DNA of 22,956 bases. Origin: a virus. The notes under the pieces are model-generated. The model made no database searches. It saw only the letters and a list, made by a program, of their open reading frames with translations, and had not been told where the DNA came from. The stretch is from positions 1 to 22,956 of the IMG/VR virus record IMGVR_UViG_3300042402_002967; one strand, given 5' to 3'. Below are positions 6,996 through 13,984 of this stretch, piece by piece; the stretch's first letter is position 1, and each line of letters opens with the position of its first letter. The position numbers and the translations under genes are program-made.

Positions 6996-7943
6996 TTACC
7001 AAACAAAGTTATCTTGATAATATTTTACTATATTTGTTAACTCGTTGTCAAATAGTGCAGTGGCACGCCAACCCAGAGTCTGCAGTTTGGTGTCATCTAT
7101 GGCATAACGAACATCCTGACCAGGTCTTGTCATGTGCTCAAGGTATTGTTCTATGTTGTTGCTGGTGCCTTTGATTTGGGTCACTATCTTGTGGATAACT
7201 TCGATATTGGCACATTCGTGGTTACCAGAAATATTGTATATTTCATTTTTAACTCCGGCATCAATCACGGCCAACACAGCATTGGCAGTGTCCGAAACGT
7301 GCAACCAGGTACGGCGTGGAGTGCCGTTTTGATGTATGTCAATGCAACGACCCAATGAAAGATACTTGACACTTTTGGGAATGAGTTTTTCCACATACTG
7401 TCCAATACCATAATTGTTGGTGGGCCGTAGAATGATGTAAGGCACACCATAGGTCCTGCCATAACTTGTGACCAAATGATCAGCAGCTGCCTTGGTGGCC
7501 GAATAAGGATTGCTGGGTTTCAACAGATCTGTTTCAGAATGTGCGCCGACTTCAATGTCGCCGTAGACTTCGTCTGTGCTAAAATGCAGCATCACAGGCA
7601 TGGTGAACAGACTTTTCTGTTTGATCAGTTCTAGCAGATGATGCACACCGTTGATGTTGGACTCTAGAAACACTTTGCTAGATACGATGCTGTTGTCCAC
7701 GTGAGTTTCTGCAGCAGTGTTGATAACATAATCGCAATCTACCAAACGCTCGAGATCGTTGATGTCACTGGCAATGAATTTGAAATTTTGATGGCGTTCA
7801 AGATTGGCCAACAGATTCCAATTGGCACAGTAAGTACCTTTGTCCACACCCAAGACATACCAACCACGATTCAAGCAGGCCTGCGTGACATGATAGCCAA
7901 TGAAGCCCAAACATCCTGTGACGTACACAACTCTTTTTCTCAT
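6996..7943 (-). CDS. NAD-dependent nucleotide-sugar 4,6-dehydratase (RmlB-like)
   Basis: A 315-residue short-chain dehydrogenase of the extended type. The NAD-binding motif VTGCLGFIGYH is at the N-terminus, followed by a catalytic set as in dTDP-glucose 4,6-dehydratase: HFSTDEVYGD, then PYSATKAAADHL with the Tyr-x-x-x-Lys pair. RPTNNYGIGQYVEKLIPKSV and RTWLHVSDTANAV match the RmlB substrate-binding region. The protein would convert an NDP-hexose to the 4-keto-6-deoxy form, the substrate type needed by the E1 enzyme two genes downstream; whether the nucleotide is dTDP or CDP cannot be told. It is slightly shorter than typical RmlB (about 350). It overlaps the preceding gene by ATGA, suggesting translational coupling. 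Confidence 0.88.
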   Translation of the reverse strand: MRKRVVYVTGCLGFIGYHVTQACLNRGWYVLGVDKGTYCANWNLLANLERHQNFKFIASDINDLERLVDCDYVINTAAETHVDNSIVSSKVFLESNINGVHHLLELIKQKSLFTMPVMLHFSTDEVYGDIEVGAHSETDLLKPSNPYSATKAAADHLVTSYGRTYGVPYIILRPTNNYGIGQYVEKLIPKSVKYLSLGRCIDIHQNGTPRRTWLHVSDTANAVLAVIDAGVKNEIYNISGNHECANIEVIHKIVTQIKGTSNNIEQYLEHMTRPGQDVRYAIDDTKLQTLGWRATALFDNELTNIVKYYQDNFVW

Positions 7944-8737
7944 TGATACAGTTCCAATCCTTGATCTAGGCCTGCTAGATCAATGCCCATCTCGGCCAAT
8001 GCAGTACCATCGCCGGTGTAGTTTTTTGGATCCGCAGGTATCTGCACTTCTATGCGCAGTTTATTATTATGTATGCTGGCAAAACGCCTGACAATACTTT
8101 CTAGGTCGTGCTTGTGCTGATACACGCAGTTGATATCCTGCGGTAAATTATCGTTCTCGATGTAGTGGTGCAACACACGCAGGAAATCACTGGCTGAGAT
8201 CATGTCAAACTCTGCGTTCTGCACCGTGATCTCTGTCTGTTGAAGGCACCTTTTGAGTAATCTAAAGTCCGGCTCTGTGCTGTCAAACACACCAAACAGT
8301 CGTATGGTGTAAAAATTGTCAACCATCTGGCAGGTTCTAGCAATGATATTTTTGCTCAAGGAATAACTGTCTTGTGGAGCACTTGTCAAGATTTCAGACT
8401 CTCGAGCGCGATCAATGGATTTGGACTTGTCAAACTCTGCCCCGGAACCTATGTTTATGAACTTGCCGAACCTATGCCTTAGATTGTAGAAGTTTAGAAA
8501 GATAGCGAGATTGTTTTGTAGATCTTGATAGTTGCAATCGCCCAGGCGAGTCTTGCCACCAGCAGTGGCACAATTGACTACAACATCAGGCTGATAAAGA
8601 TCTATCCAATCACTGACGCTGGTATAGTCAGTCAAGGTTACGGTGCTTCTAGATACAGGGTAGACGATGTGATTGCGTAGATTGAGACAGATGTAGCTGC
8701 CTAGAAAGCCGCTGGCTCCCAACACTGCTACTTTCAC
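7940..8737 (-). CDS. NAD-dependent sugar epimerase/reductase (RmlD/SDR-like)
   Basis: A 265-residue extended SDR protein. VLGASGFLGSY gives the NAD(P)-binding motif and YSLSK the catalytic Tyr-x-x-x-Lys. FINIGSGAEFD is the position of the catalytic Ser/Thr segment. It is shorter than its neighbour and looks more like RmlD or CDP-sugar 4-reductases than a dehydratase. In pathways with an E1 dehydrase and a TPP-dependent two-carbon transferase (as in yersiniose synthesis), a reductase of this kind finishes the sugar; a similar role is reasonable here but not shown. ATGA overlaps link it to the TPP gene upstream and the dehydratase downstream. Confidence 0.82.
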   Translation of the reverse strand: MKVAVLGASGFLGSYICLNLRNHIVYPVSRSTVTLTDYTSVSDWIDLYQPDVVVNCATAGGKTRLGDCNYQDLQNNLAIFLNFYNLRHRFGKFINIGSGAEFDKSKSIDRARESEILTSAPQDSYSLSKNIIARTCQMVDNFYTIRLFGVFDSTEPDFRLLKRCLQQTEITVQNAEFDMISASDFLRVLHHYIENDNLPQDINCVYQHKHDLESIVRRFASIHNNKLRIEVQIPADPKNYTGDGTALAEMGIDLAGLDQGLELYQ

Positions 8738-9471
8738 GATATCTCCGCTATCATCTCCTGGGCTAATTCTTCATCGCTTAGGAAAGGAGCCATGTCGTGC
8801 AAACCTGCTTGCTTGCCGTCTTTTAAGGCCTGGCTGGGCTGTATCTCTTGTTCTGTGGTGCAGATGCAGTCAATGATTTTAGGTCCAGGCACATCAAACC
8901 AGGTCTTGAAATGGTCAAGATCTTGTTGTGTTTCTGCGCGATAGTAGTTGAGTTCAAAGGCCTGTGCGATGCGATCAAAGTCAGGAAACCATAAACCGGT
9001 ATCACTACTGGTGCCATACACACGACCTTGGAAGTATTTCTGTTGCGTGTTCTTGATGCTGAGATATCCACGGTTATTCAAAATAACAAAAGCGATGTTT
9101 AACTCATACTCTCTGGCCACAGCCAACTCTTGTATATTGCTCATGAAACTGCCATCGCCAATGATACTGATCACTGGCTGATTGCTGGCAATGGCAACTC
9201 CAATGGCAGCAGGCAATGCCCAACCCATGTCTGCCTGGGCAGGACTGAACACCATGCGCTGTCCTAATTTGGGATTGAGTGCCACTGGTCCTGTGTAACT
9301 GATGCTGCCAGCATCGCCCATCAAGACCTGATCGGACGAACTGTGCTGATTCACAGCATCTAACACAGCATAAAGGTTTAACCCATTGCTGTCATCTCTA
9401 AATTGATCTTGCATGACTGGCCATTTATGTTTCCAGTGCTGGCAGCGCTCAATCCATTGCTGTCTTGTCAT
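8734..9471 (-). CDS. TPP enzyme, PP (TPP-binding) domain half of a split protein
   Basis: A 245-residue protein equal to the C-terminal third of acetolactate-synthase-type enzymes. The diphosphate-binding motif is GDGSFMSNIQELAVAREY (105 onwards) and ends with LNNRGY (Asn132-Asn133), the GDG...NN signature that binds thiamine diphosphate and Mg. MGDAGSISYTGPV and QADMGWALPAAIGVA flank it as usual. The other two domains are on the next gene upstream, which ends 4 bases into this one (ATGA). Together they would form a complete enzyme of about 580 residues. In this cluster the likely reaction is carbon-carbon bond formation on a 4-keto sugar using a keto acid such as pyruvate, as in YerE. This is inferred from the neighbours, not seen directly. 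Confidence 0.9.
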   Translation of the reverse strand: MTRQQWIERCQHWKHKWPVMQDQFRDDSNGLNLYAVLDAVNQHSSSDQVLMGDAGSISYTGPVALNPKLGQRMVFSPAQADMGWALPAAIGVAIASNQPVISIIGDGSFMSNIQELAVAREYELNIAFVILNNRGYLSIKNTQQKYFQGRVYGTSSDTGLWFPDFDRIAQAFELNYYRAETQQDLDHFKTWFDVPGPKIIDCICTTEQEIQPSQALKDGKQAGLHDMAPFLSDEELAQEMIAEIS

Positions 9472-10481
9472 AGCATACCTCGGAAGAAATCTCGCAGGTC
9501 CATCTGCAGATTTACATCTACGTGGACTATGTCTTTGGCCAATTCATTGCCGTCAATATCCACTGCGATTTTAAAACTCACAGGACTAAACTGCCGAGGA
9601 TCATAGCCTATCACACTGGCGTTTAAACTGGATCCCAGGATCAGTAACAGATCTGCGTTTTGCAGAGCAAAGTTTCCTGCACGACTGCCGCGCTGCCCCA
9701 CTGTGCCAATATTCAACGGATGCGAGTGTTCGGCATAATCTCTGGCACCGTAGGTTCCCACATAGGGTATTTGATATTTTTCTACAAATTGTAAAAATTG
9801 ATCTACAGTTCCGCTTTGTCTTACGCCATAGCCAGCCAAGACTATGGGCCGTTCTGCCACAGCCAGGGCTCCACGAACAGCATCAAAATCATACTGCAAG
9901 GGGTCGGTTGGTACAGGACCTGTATAGTGCCTTGGATCATCGGGCATGGCCATGGTTTGTATATTACCTGGTATGTCTATCCAAACAGGTCCAGGTCTGT
10001 CGGCAGTCATGAGGTGCCAGGCATATTCTAGTGTGATAGGTACATCTCTGGCATCGGTAATAAAATGACTCATCTTGGTCATTGATTGATAGGTATCCAC
10101 CACATGATGTTCTTGGATACCGTACTTGCGGATATGGATGTTTTTGGTGTCGTTGATCCAACCCGAGCAAGTGTCTAGTCTCACATTGCCCGAAAGAAAT
10201 AACACAGGTACAGAATCTTGCCAAGCATTTAGCACACTGGTGGCACAGTTGGTTCCAGCACAGCCAGTTGTGGGATTAACCACTGCGATTTTTCCAGTGA
10301 TCTTGCTTTCGCCAATGGCAGCGTGTCCGGCACCTTGCTCGTGATGATAGCAGATGTACTTGATTTTGCCGTTCTTGATAAATCCATCGTTGAGACCGGC
10401 AGCACCACCTCCCATGAGACCGTGTACATAAGTTACTCCACGATCATATAGGAATTGAGCTATCCAGTCACATACTCTCAT
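9468..10481 (-). CDS. TPP enzyme, PYR and central domains half of a split protein
   Basis: A 337-residue protein with the N-terminal two thirds of an acetolactate-synthase-type enzyme. The catalytic glutamate is in YHHEQGAGHAA (Glu48), which activates the thiamine ring. TTGCAGTNCATSVLNAW and VPVLFLSGN follow as usual. The central domain starts after GPVWIDIPGNIQ and holds RPIVLAGYGVR and LLLILGSSLNAS. It stops right after this domain, just where the linker to the TPP-binding domain would lie, and the second half follows in the -1 frame with an ATGA overlap. Enzymes split into separate domains exist (for example sulfopyruvate decarboxylase), but ALS-like enzymes are normally one chain. A sequencing indel is possible though less likely, because the split falls exactly in a domain linker with a fresh ATG. 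Confidence 0.9.
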   Translation of the reverse strand: MRVCDWIAQFLYDRGVTYVHGLMGGGAAGLNDGFIKNGKIKYICYHHEQGAGHAAIGESKITGKIAVVNPTTGCAGTNCATSVLNAWQDSVPVLFLSGNVRLDTCSGWINDTKNIHIRKYGIQEHHVVDTYQSMTKMSHFITDARDVPITLEYAWHLMTADRPGPVWIDIPGNIQTMAMPDDPRHYTGPVPTDPLQYDFDAVRGALAVAERPIVLAGYGVRQSGTVDQFLQFVEKYQIPYVGTYGARDYAEHSHPLNIGTVGQRGSRAGNFALQNADLLLILGSSLNASVIGYDPRQFSPVSFKIAVDIDGNELAKDIVHVDVNLQMDLRDFFRGML

Positions 10482-11248
10482 TTGAGATCATCAACCAGGG
10501 GAATTTCCAAGAGATTGGTAAATTTCTGCATACAGGCCAACTTGGTAGGACTGTGACGGCTGCTGTGCCAATGAACAATTTTGGCATCCTCCATGGCACA
10601 GGTATTCCACTGATCCTGTTCTTGCTGAGTACGCCAAGTGGGCAACCACTGTGCTTGATAGAATAAATCAGGACGGTGAGCATCTGCCCATTCCAAACCT
10701 TGGTTCCAAAACATGGTGTTGTGTATGATCTGCTGATTATTGTAGCTGCTCATACCATCACTGTCGTCCCACTGGCTACGCATTTCGCGCTCGATCTTCC
10801 ACAGTTCGGGATCCATGGTGCTGGGATAGTACTGGAGATCGTTGTTGAACAGGTTCTCAAATGACTTGTTGTATTGATTGGGTTCGGACCATGACTTGGG
10901 ATCAGTCCAGTTGAACAAACGAAACTCTTTAAACTTGCCAAAGATCTCTACATCGTCTATGGCCTGTACATCTGGGCCCACCCACAAGATGTTACAAGGT
11001 TCACGATGCCATAGTTCATAGATACGATCATTGTTCAACGGCATGGCTTCATTGATGTTGTCAATCTCTTCGTCAAACAGGATATACTCCCATTTGCCTT
11101 TTAAAAAGTGTCTGAGACTGGACAGACTGTGACGGCACATTTCGCGGTAGGTCTGATAGATGTCGCCTTCGGCAGCAGTGTCTTTCCATACCCACTTGGT
11201 GCTATTGATACGACGGTGAGCGCAAACAACATAATTTTTAGTAGCCAT
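10478..11248 (-). CDS. Putative glycosyltransferase (256 aa)
   Basis: A 256-residue soluble protein that opens with YVVCAHRRINSTKWVWKD. It has CNILWVGPDVQAIDDVEIF near residue 90-105, where a short acidic segment after a beta strand resembles the metal/nucleotide-binding turn of GT-A glycosyltransferases, and IVHWHSSRHSPTK near the C-terminus, like the closing His-containing segment of such enzymes. Trp and His are abundant. It is first in the sugar operon, with a good ribosome site (AGGAAA) and an ATGA overlap into the TPP gene. A role in attaching the sugar made by the downstream enzymes, to host glycan or phage DNA or virion, would fit. The fold assignment is tentative. Confidence 0.5.
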   Translation of the reverse strand: MATKNYVVCAHRRINSTKWVWKDTAAEGDIYQTYREMCRHSLSSLRHFLKGKWEYILFDEEIDNINEAMPLNNDRIYELWHREPCNILWVGPDVQAIDDVEIFGKFKEFRLFNWTDPKSWSEPNQYNKSFENLFNNDLQYYPSTMDPELWKIEREMRSQWDDSDGMSSYNNQQIIHNTMFWNQGLEWADAHRPDLFYQAQWLPTWRTQQEQDQWNTCAMEDAKIVHWHSSRHSPTKLACMQKFTNLLEIPLVDDLK

Positions 11249-11275
11249 AAAATTTCCTGATAGTAGTAGTGATAC

Positions 11276-11305
11276 TTATTTTAGGCCCTGAAGGGCCTAA
11301 AATAA
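11276..11305 (-). repeat. 14-bp inverted repeat between nadE and the sugar genes
   Basis: Perfect 14-base arms (TTATTTTAGGCCCT and its complement) meet with only 2 bases between them. The GC core AGGCCC/GGGCCT would form a stable hairpin, but A residues rather than U residues follow it on both strands. It is therefore a poor intrinsic terminator and may be a processing, stabilising or partial-termination element. Confidence 0.75.
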
Positions 11306-11315
11306 TCTGGAGCTA

Positions 11316-12200
11316 TTATTTTACCAGGACAATGTTGGGAAAACCAGCTGTTTTCTCTGATTTTCGAGAAGATTTTGCGGTTTTCTTGGCAGTTTTCTTG
11401 GCTGCTTTTTTCGCGGGTTTTTTGTACACGATTTCTTCCCCGGGCATCATGCACACAGGTATAGGCTGCATCTTGTGCTGTGTCTTGGATCGGATCTCTC
11501 GATACTGTTTCAACACTTCACGCTCGCGCTTGCCTTCGGGTTTGGTGCCTGTGGTGTCCTGCATCATGGCACGTTCCAGTTCAGGATAGGAAATGCCCTT
11601 GAGTTGATCCTGATCTGTGCGGCCATCGTCCCAGAGTCCGTCAGTGGGTGCGGCATTGATAATGTCTTCGTCTACTCCTAACGCACGGCCCATGTCCCAC
11701 ACTTCGGTTTTCATGCAATCGCCAATGGGCGAAATGTCTACACCGCCATCGCCGTACTTGGTATAAAAGCCTACACCAAAGTCCTCCACCTTGTTGCCGG
11801 TACCTACTACTATACCTGCGTGGCTTTGCGCTATCTGATACAAGCAGGCCATGCGCAGTCGGCTACGGCTGTTGGCCAAGGCCAATAGATTGGGCAGGAC
11901 TTTGAAGTTATCTTTGAAAGCATCAAAGGTCTTGGTAAGATCCACAGTCACGTGTGTGACATTTTTGTACTTACCCTGCAGCCATTTGCCGTGATTGTCC
12001 GACAAATAGTGCTGTTCAGGACGCTGATGTATGGGCATGGATACCACGATAGTATCTACTCCGGTTTCAGCGCACAAGGTTGATACCACCGCTGAATCAA
12101 TACCACCGGAGATACCTACCACCAGTTTGTCAATCTTGTGTCGCTTGGTGTAATCCTTGATCCATTTTGTTATAAACTTGGCTCGTTTCTGTGGTGTCAT
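11316..12200 (-). CDS. nadE: NH3-dependent NAD+ synthetase with lysine-rich tail
   Basis: A 294-residue NadE that amidates nicotinic acid adenine dinucleotide to NAD+ using ATP and ammonia. The PP-loop SGGIDSA (31-37) binds ATP pyrophosphate. GTGNKVEDFGVGFYTKYGDG (133-152) and DISPIGD are family hallmarks, as is the APTDGLWDDGRTDQDQLKG region (184-202). There is no glutaminase domain. After the enzyme ends there is an added tail (about 260-285) of K, A, T and S with AKKAAKKTAKK repeats, like histone H1 or HU-type tails, not usual for NadE. The gene starts 1 base after rpoZ stops, so the two are tightly coupled. In phages, NAD synthesis genes may counter NAD-depleting defences or support replication. 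Confidence 0.94.
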   Translation of the reverse strand: MTPQKRAKFITKWIKDYTKRHKIDKLVVGISGGIDSAVVSTLCAETGVDTIVVSMPIHQRPEQHYLSDNHGKWLQGKYKNVTHVTVDLTKTFDAFKDNFKVLPNLLALANSRSRLRMACLYQIAQSHAGIVVGTGNKVEDFGVGFYTKYGDGGVDISPIGDCMKTEVWDMGRALGVDEDIINAAPTDGLWDDGRTDQDQLKGISYPELERAMMQDTTGTKPEGKREREVLKQYREIRSKTQHKMQPIPVCMMPGEEIVYKKPAKKAAKKTAKKTAKSSRKSEKTAGFPNIVLVK

Positions 12201-12201
12201 T

Positions 12202-12456
12202 TTATTTTCCTCGTGGATTGCTTTGGCGCGGACGCTGGTACAACGTGCGCTCGGACTTGACTATATACTCTCTACCGATCAAGCCCGCTTCAATCTCTCT
12301 GATGGCCTGTACCAATGGTGTGTGCAGATCACGATTTTCCAGTCTGCTGGCATCGCCACGACTTAGTTCTCTGGCACGCTGGCTAGCAGCCAACACTAGA
12401 TCGTATCTGCTGCCAATTTTTTCTACTGCTACTTCTGAGGTGCGACCTTCGGCCAT
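12202..12456 (-). CDS. rpoZ: RNA polymerase omega subunit
   Basis: An 84-residue protein that aligns through its core with bacterial omega: VEKIGSRYDLVLAASQRARE, then TPLVQAIREIEAGLIG, matching the E. coli VEKIGNRFDLVL and IALREIEEGLI segments. Omega wraps the C-terminus of beta-prime and helps assemble RNA polymerase. In bacteria its first residues (Met-Ala-Arg) form part of ppGpp site 1 with beta-prime. Here the N-terminus is MAEGRTSEVA, one residue longer and without the MAR sequence. The C-terminus is short and basic (RPRQSNPRGK). The ATG has AAGGAT upstream. It is co-transcribed with a tRNA and nadE. A phage-encoded omega is unusual; the family call itself is strong. Confidence 0.93.
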   Translation of the reverse strand: MAEGRTSEVAVEKIGSRYDLVLAASQRARELSRGDASRLENRDLHTPLVQAIREIEAGLIGREYIVKSERTLYQRPRQSNPRGK

Positions 12457-12465
12457 GATGTATCC

Positions 12466-12597
12466 TTATTCTAAGCCTTTGGCTGTGGCGCCAAAGACAC
12501 CTAATAAACCAGCGGTAATGGCTGCTGGAACTGAGTGAAAAACCAATGCTACCACTGCAACTGCCACTGCTAAAGTTAATAAACCTCTGCCTAACAT
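12466..12597 (-). CDS. 43-residue hydrophobic membrane protein
   Basis: A short frame starting at ATG 12597 (MLGRGLLTLAVAVAVVALVF) with AAGGAAG 5 bases upstream. Longer versions would run into the tRNA. Residues 5-21 and about 25-38 are hydrophobic, separated by HSVPA, so one long or two short membrane helices are likely, with a short charged end (KGLE). It lies between the tRNA and rpoZ and shares their transcript. No family is recognised. Such peptides may be membrane-associated phage factors. The ribosome site and composition support a real gene. Confidence 0.65.
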   Translation of the reverse strand: MLGRGLLTLAVAVAVVALVFHSVPAAITAGLLGVFGATAKGLE

Positions 12598-12614
12598 AGG
12601 ACTTCCTTTCAAAT

Positions 12615-12691
<77 letters not shown>

Positions 12692-12700
12692 GTATTCTAT

Positions 12701-12729
12701 ATTTTATGCTAAATTTACCCTATGGTCAA
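12701..12729 (-). promoter_or_regulatory. Sigma70-type promoter for tRNA-rpoZ-nadE unit
   Basis: The -35 box TTGACC (12729-12724), a 17-base spacer and the -10 box TAAAAT (12706-12701) place the start point near 12694, only about 3 bases before the tRNA 5' end. The promoter overlaps the last codons of the DexA-like gene. Confidence 0.8.
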
Positions 12730-13249
12730 CTAATTTGAGTCGTTTATATGCTCGTTGCACAGTCAAGGCCTGTCTGGCCGCATCATCTACTGCGCGATGA
12801 CTGGTGCTGAGTCCATCATCGGCGGTGCGTACATTGGCCACTTCAAACAGTGTTCTAGTGTCGCGAACTGCCCAAAAGTTCCAAGGAATGTTGATACCCA
12901 ATTGCCGCATGGCGTTTTCAACGATTATGATATCAAAACAACTTCCGTGCGCCCATACCGCACGCTCGTTCCAACAAAACTTTTGCAGGCCCAGTATGGC
13001 ATCGTAAAAGGCAATACGGCCTTGTTCTGTAAAGGCTTCTTCTTTGGCAGCCGCATTCTGTCGGCTCCACCATTCAATGGTGCTGTCATTTACAGAGCGC
13101 CCTATCTCGCACTGATCATCTACACTGGGCCTGACATCATATTCGGCAGTGTGTCCTGTACCATGCGGATCAAATTTCACAGCGCCAATGGTCAAGATCA
13201 CACAGCCGGGCGTGACATCCAAGGTTTCTAAATCGATCATGACATCCAT
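12704..13249 (-). CDS. DEDDh 3'-5' exonuclease (DexA / Rv2179c-like)
   Basis: A 181-residue nuclease. The N-terminal MIDLETLD has the first two acids (Asp6, Glu8), AHGSCFDIIIVENA has Asp106, and HRAVDDAARQA has His151 and Asp156, completing a DEDDh active site that binds two metal ions. The compact size, and WW residues after STIEW, fit the group that includes T4 exonuclease A (DexA) and Rv2179c-like 3'-5' exoribonuclease. It may trim single-stranded DNA or RNA; the substrate cannot be told from sequence. ATG 13249 is 1 base past the upstream stop. It ends the long gene chain driven by the promoter at 17958-17986. Confidence 0.9.
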   Translation of the reverse strand: MDVMIDLETLDVTPGCVILTIGAVKFDPHGTGHTAEYDVRPSVDDQCEIGRSVNDSTIEWWSRQNAAAKEEAFTEQGRIAFYDAILGLQKFCWNERAVWAHGSCFDIIIVENAMRQLGINIPWNFWAVRDTRTLFEVANVRTADDGLSTSHRAVDDAARQALTVQRAYKRLKLVDHRVNLA

Positions 13250-13250
13250 A

Positions 13251-13721
13251 TCAGTCCCAAGTCCTGTGTCGCTCGGCTACCCATTCTTTGCCATCGTATT
13301 CCTCAATCTGCCATTCTACCGAGGCTGGAATCTCTACTATTTTTAATTTGGCCACAGGTGCGTTGGCTTTGGTACCCAACTCTCTCACAACCTGTATCAG
13401 CACAGGATCATCTCTGACCAGATCTCGATCTGACCAAACCTGATTGTTGTAACGATCGTTATAGTTGAGTTTTTCTTGATCAGTCATGGTTTGCCATTCT
13501 TTGGGTCCCGGCAGTTCCACACGCTGGTCCAAGGGCACCAACCAAACCGTTTTTACTAGACTGCACATACGATTTGTTTCGATCCAGACGGGTCGATTCA
13601 TGATGTCGTGATAGCGTTCGATGGCTGTGGCACTGAGACCAAACCCACCGTGGCAGTCGTTGATAACTATGTGCTGGACTCCACGCAGATGCTTTAGCAA
13701 GGTATCATGTTCGGCCGTCAT
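13251..13721 (-). CDS. Conserved phage protein (156 aa), unknown function
   Basis: A 156-residue protein with a GGFGLS segment (IVINDCHGGFGLSATAIERY) at the N-terminus and a well-defined C-terminal part: RDDPVLIQVVRELGTKA, then KLKIVEIP and WQIEEYDGKEWVAERHRTW. From memory this arrangement is common among hypothetical proteins of aquatic phages. No catalytic residues are evident. It overlaps the upstream gene by ATGA and is followed after 1 base by the DexA-like gene. The function is unknown; a real gene is well supported. Confidence 0.85.
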   Translation of the reverse strand: MTAEHDTLLKHLRGVQHIVINDCHGGFGLSATAIERYHDIMNRPVWIETNRMCSLVKTVWLVPLDQRVELPGPKEWQTMTDQEKLNYNDRYNNQVWSDRDLVRDDPVLIQVVRELGTKANAPVAKLKIVEIPASVEWQIEEYDGKEWVAERHRTWD

Positions 13722-13984
13722 TTGAATTTCAATGTAAACAGTAGATATTTCTTTTCATCTATGATTTCAAATGGCAATTGATAACCCAGGTGATTGCGAG
13801 TCAATCTCACACCATACGTGTCTAACAACCAACTTCTAAACTTGTCTTGTTCGATTTTGCTGGGCGGCCGGTTTTCTGGATTCCATTGTTCCCAAGCACT
13901 TTTCAGCATTCTGGCTTGGCTGTCATCGGCCATGACTGTGTTGAGCCTGGCATCTCGATTGGCGTAATATTCATCCTTGCTCAT
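13718..13984 (-). CDS. Small phage protein (88 aa) with FLLRW-like end
   Basis: The start is set at ATG 13984 (MSKDEYYANRDARL) to limit overlap with the glycosylase gene; the frame is open further upstream but would lie inside that gene. The 88-residue product is polar with a helix-like middle (QARMLKSAWEQWNPE) and a segment SWLLDTYGVRLTRNHLGYQL, and ends IDEKKYLLFTLKFK. This end fits the pattern (acidic turn, K/D, A or Y, L-x-F-x-L-K/R-aromatic) of the tiny-protein family spread over this region. No ribosome site is clear; translation coupling with the upstream gene is likely. Function unknown. Confidence 0.7.
   Translation of the reverse strand: MSKDEYYANRDARLNTVMADDSQARMLKSAWEQWNPENRPPSKIEQDKFRSWLLDTYGVRLTRNHLGYQLPFEIIDEKKYLLFTLKFK

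Noticed and set aside
8734-10481. A simple frameshift pseudogene in the TPP enzyme
   Set aside because: Both halves are intact with all key residues, the break is at a domain linker, and the ATGA overlap is the same as at other joints of the operon. A sequencing error cannot be fully excluded.
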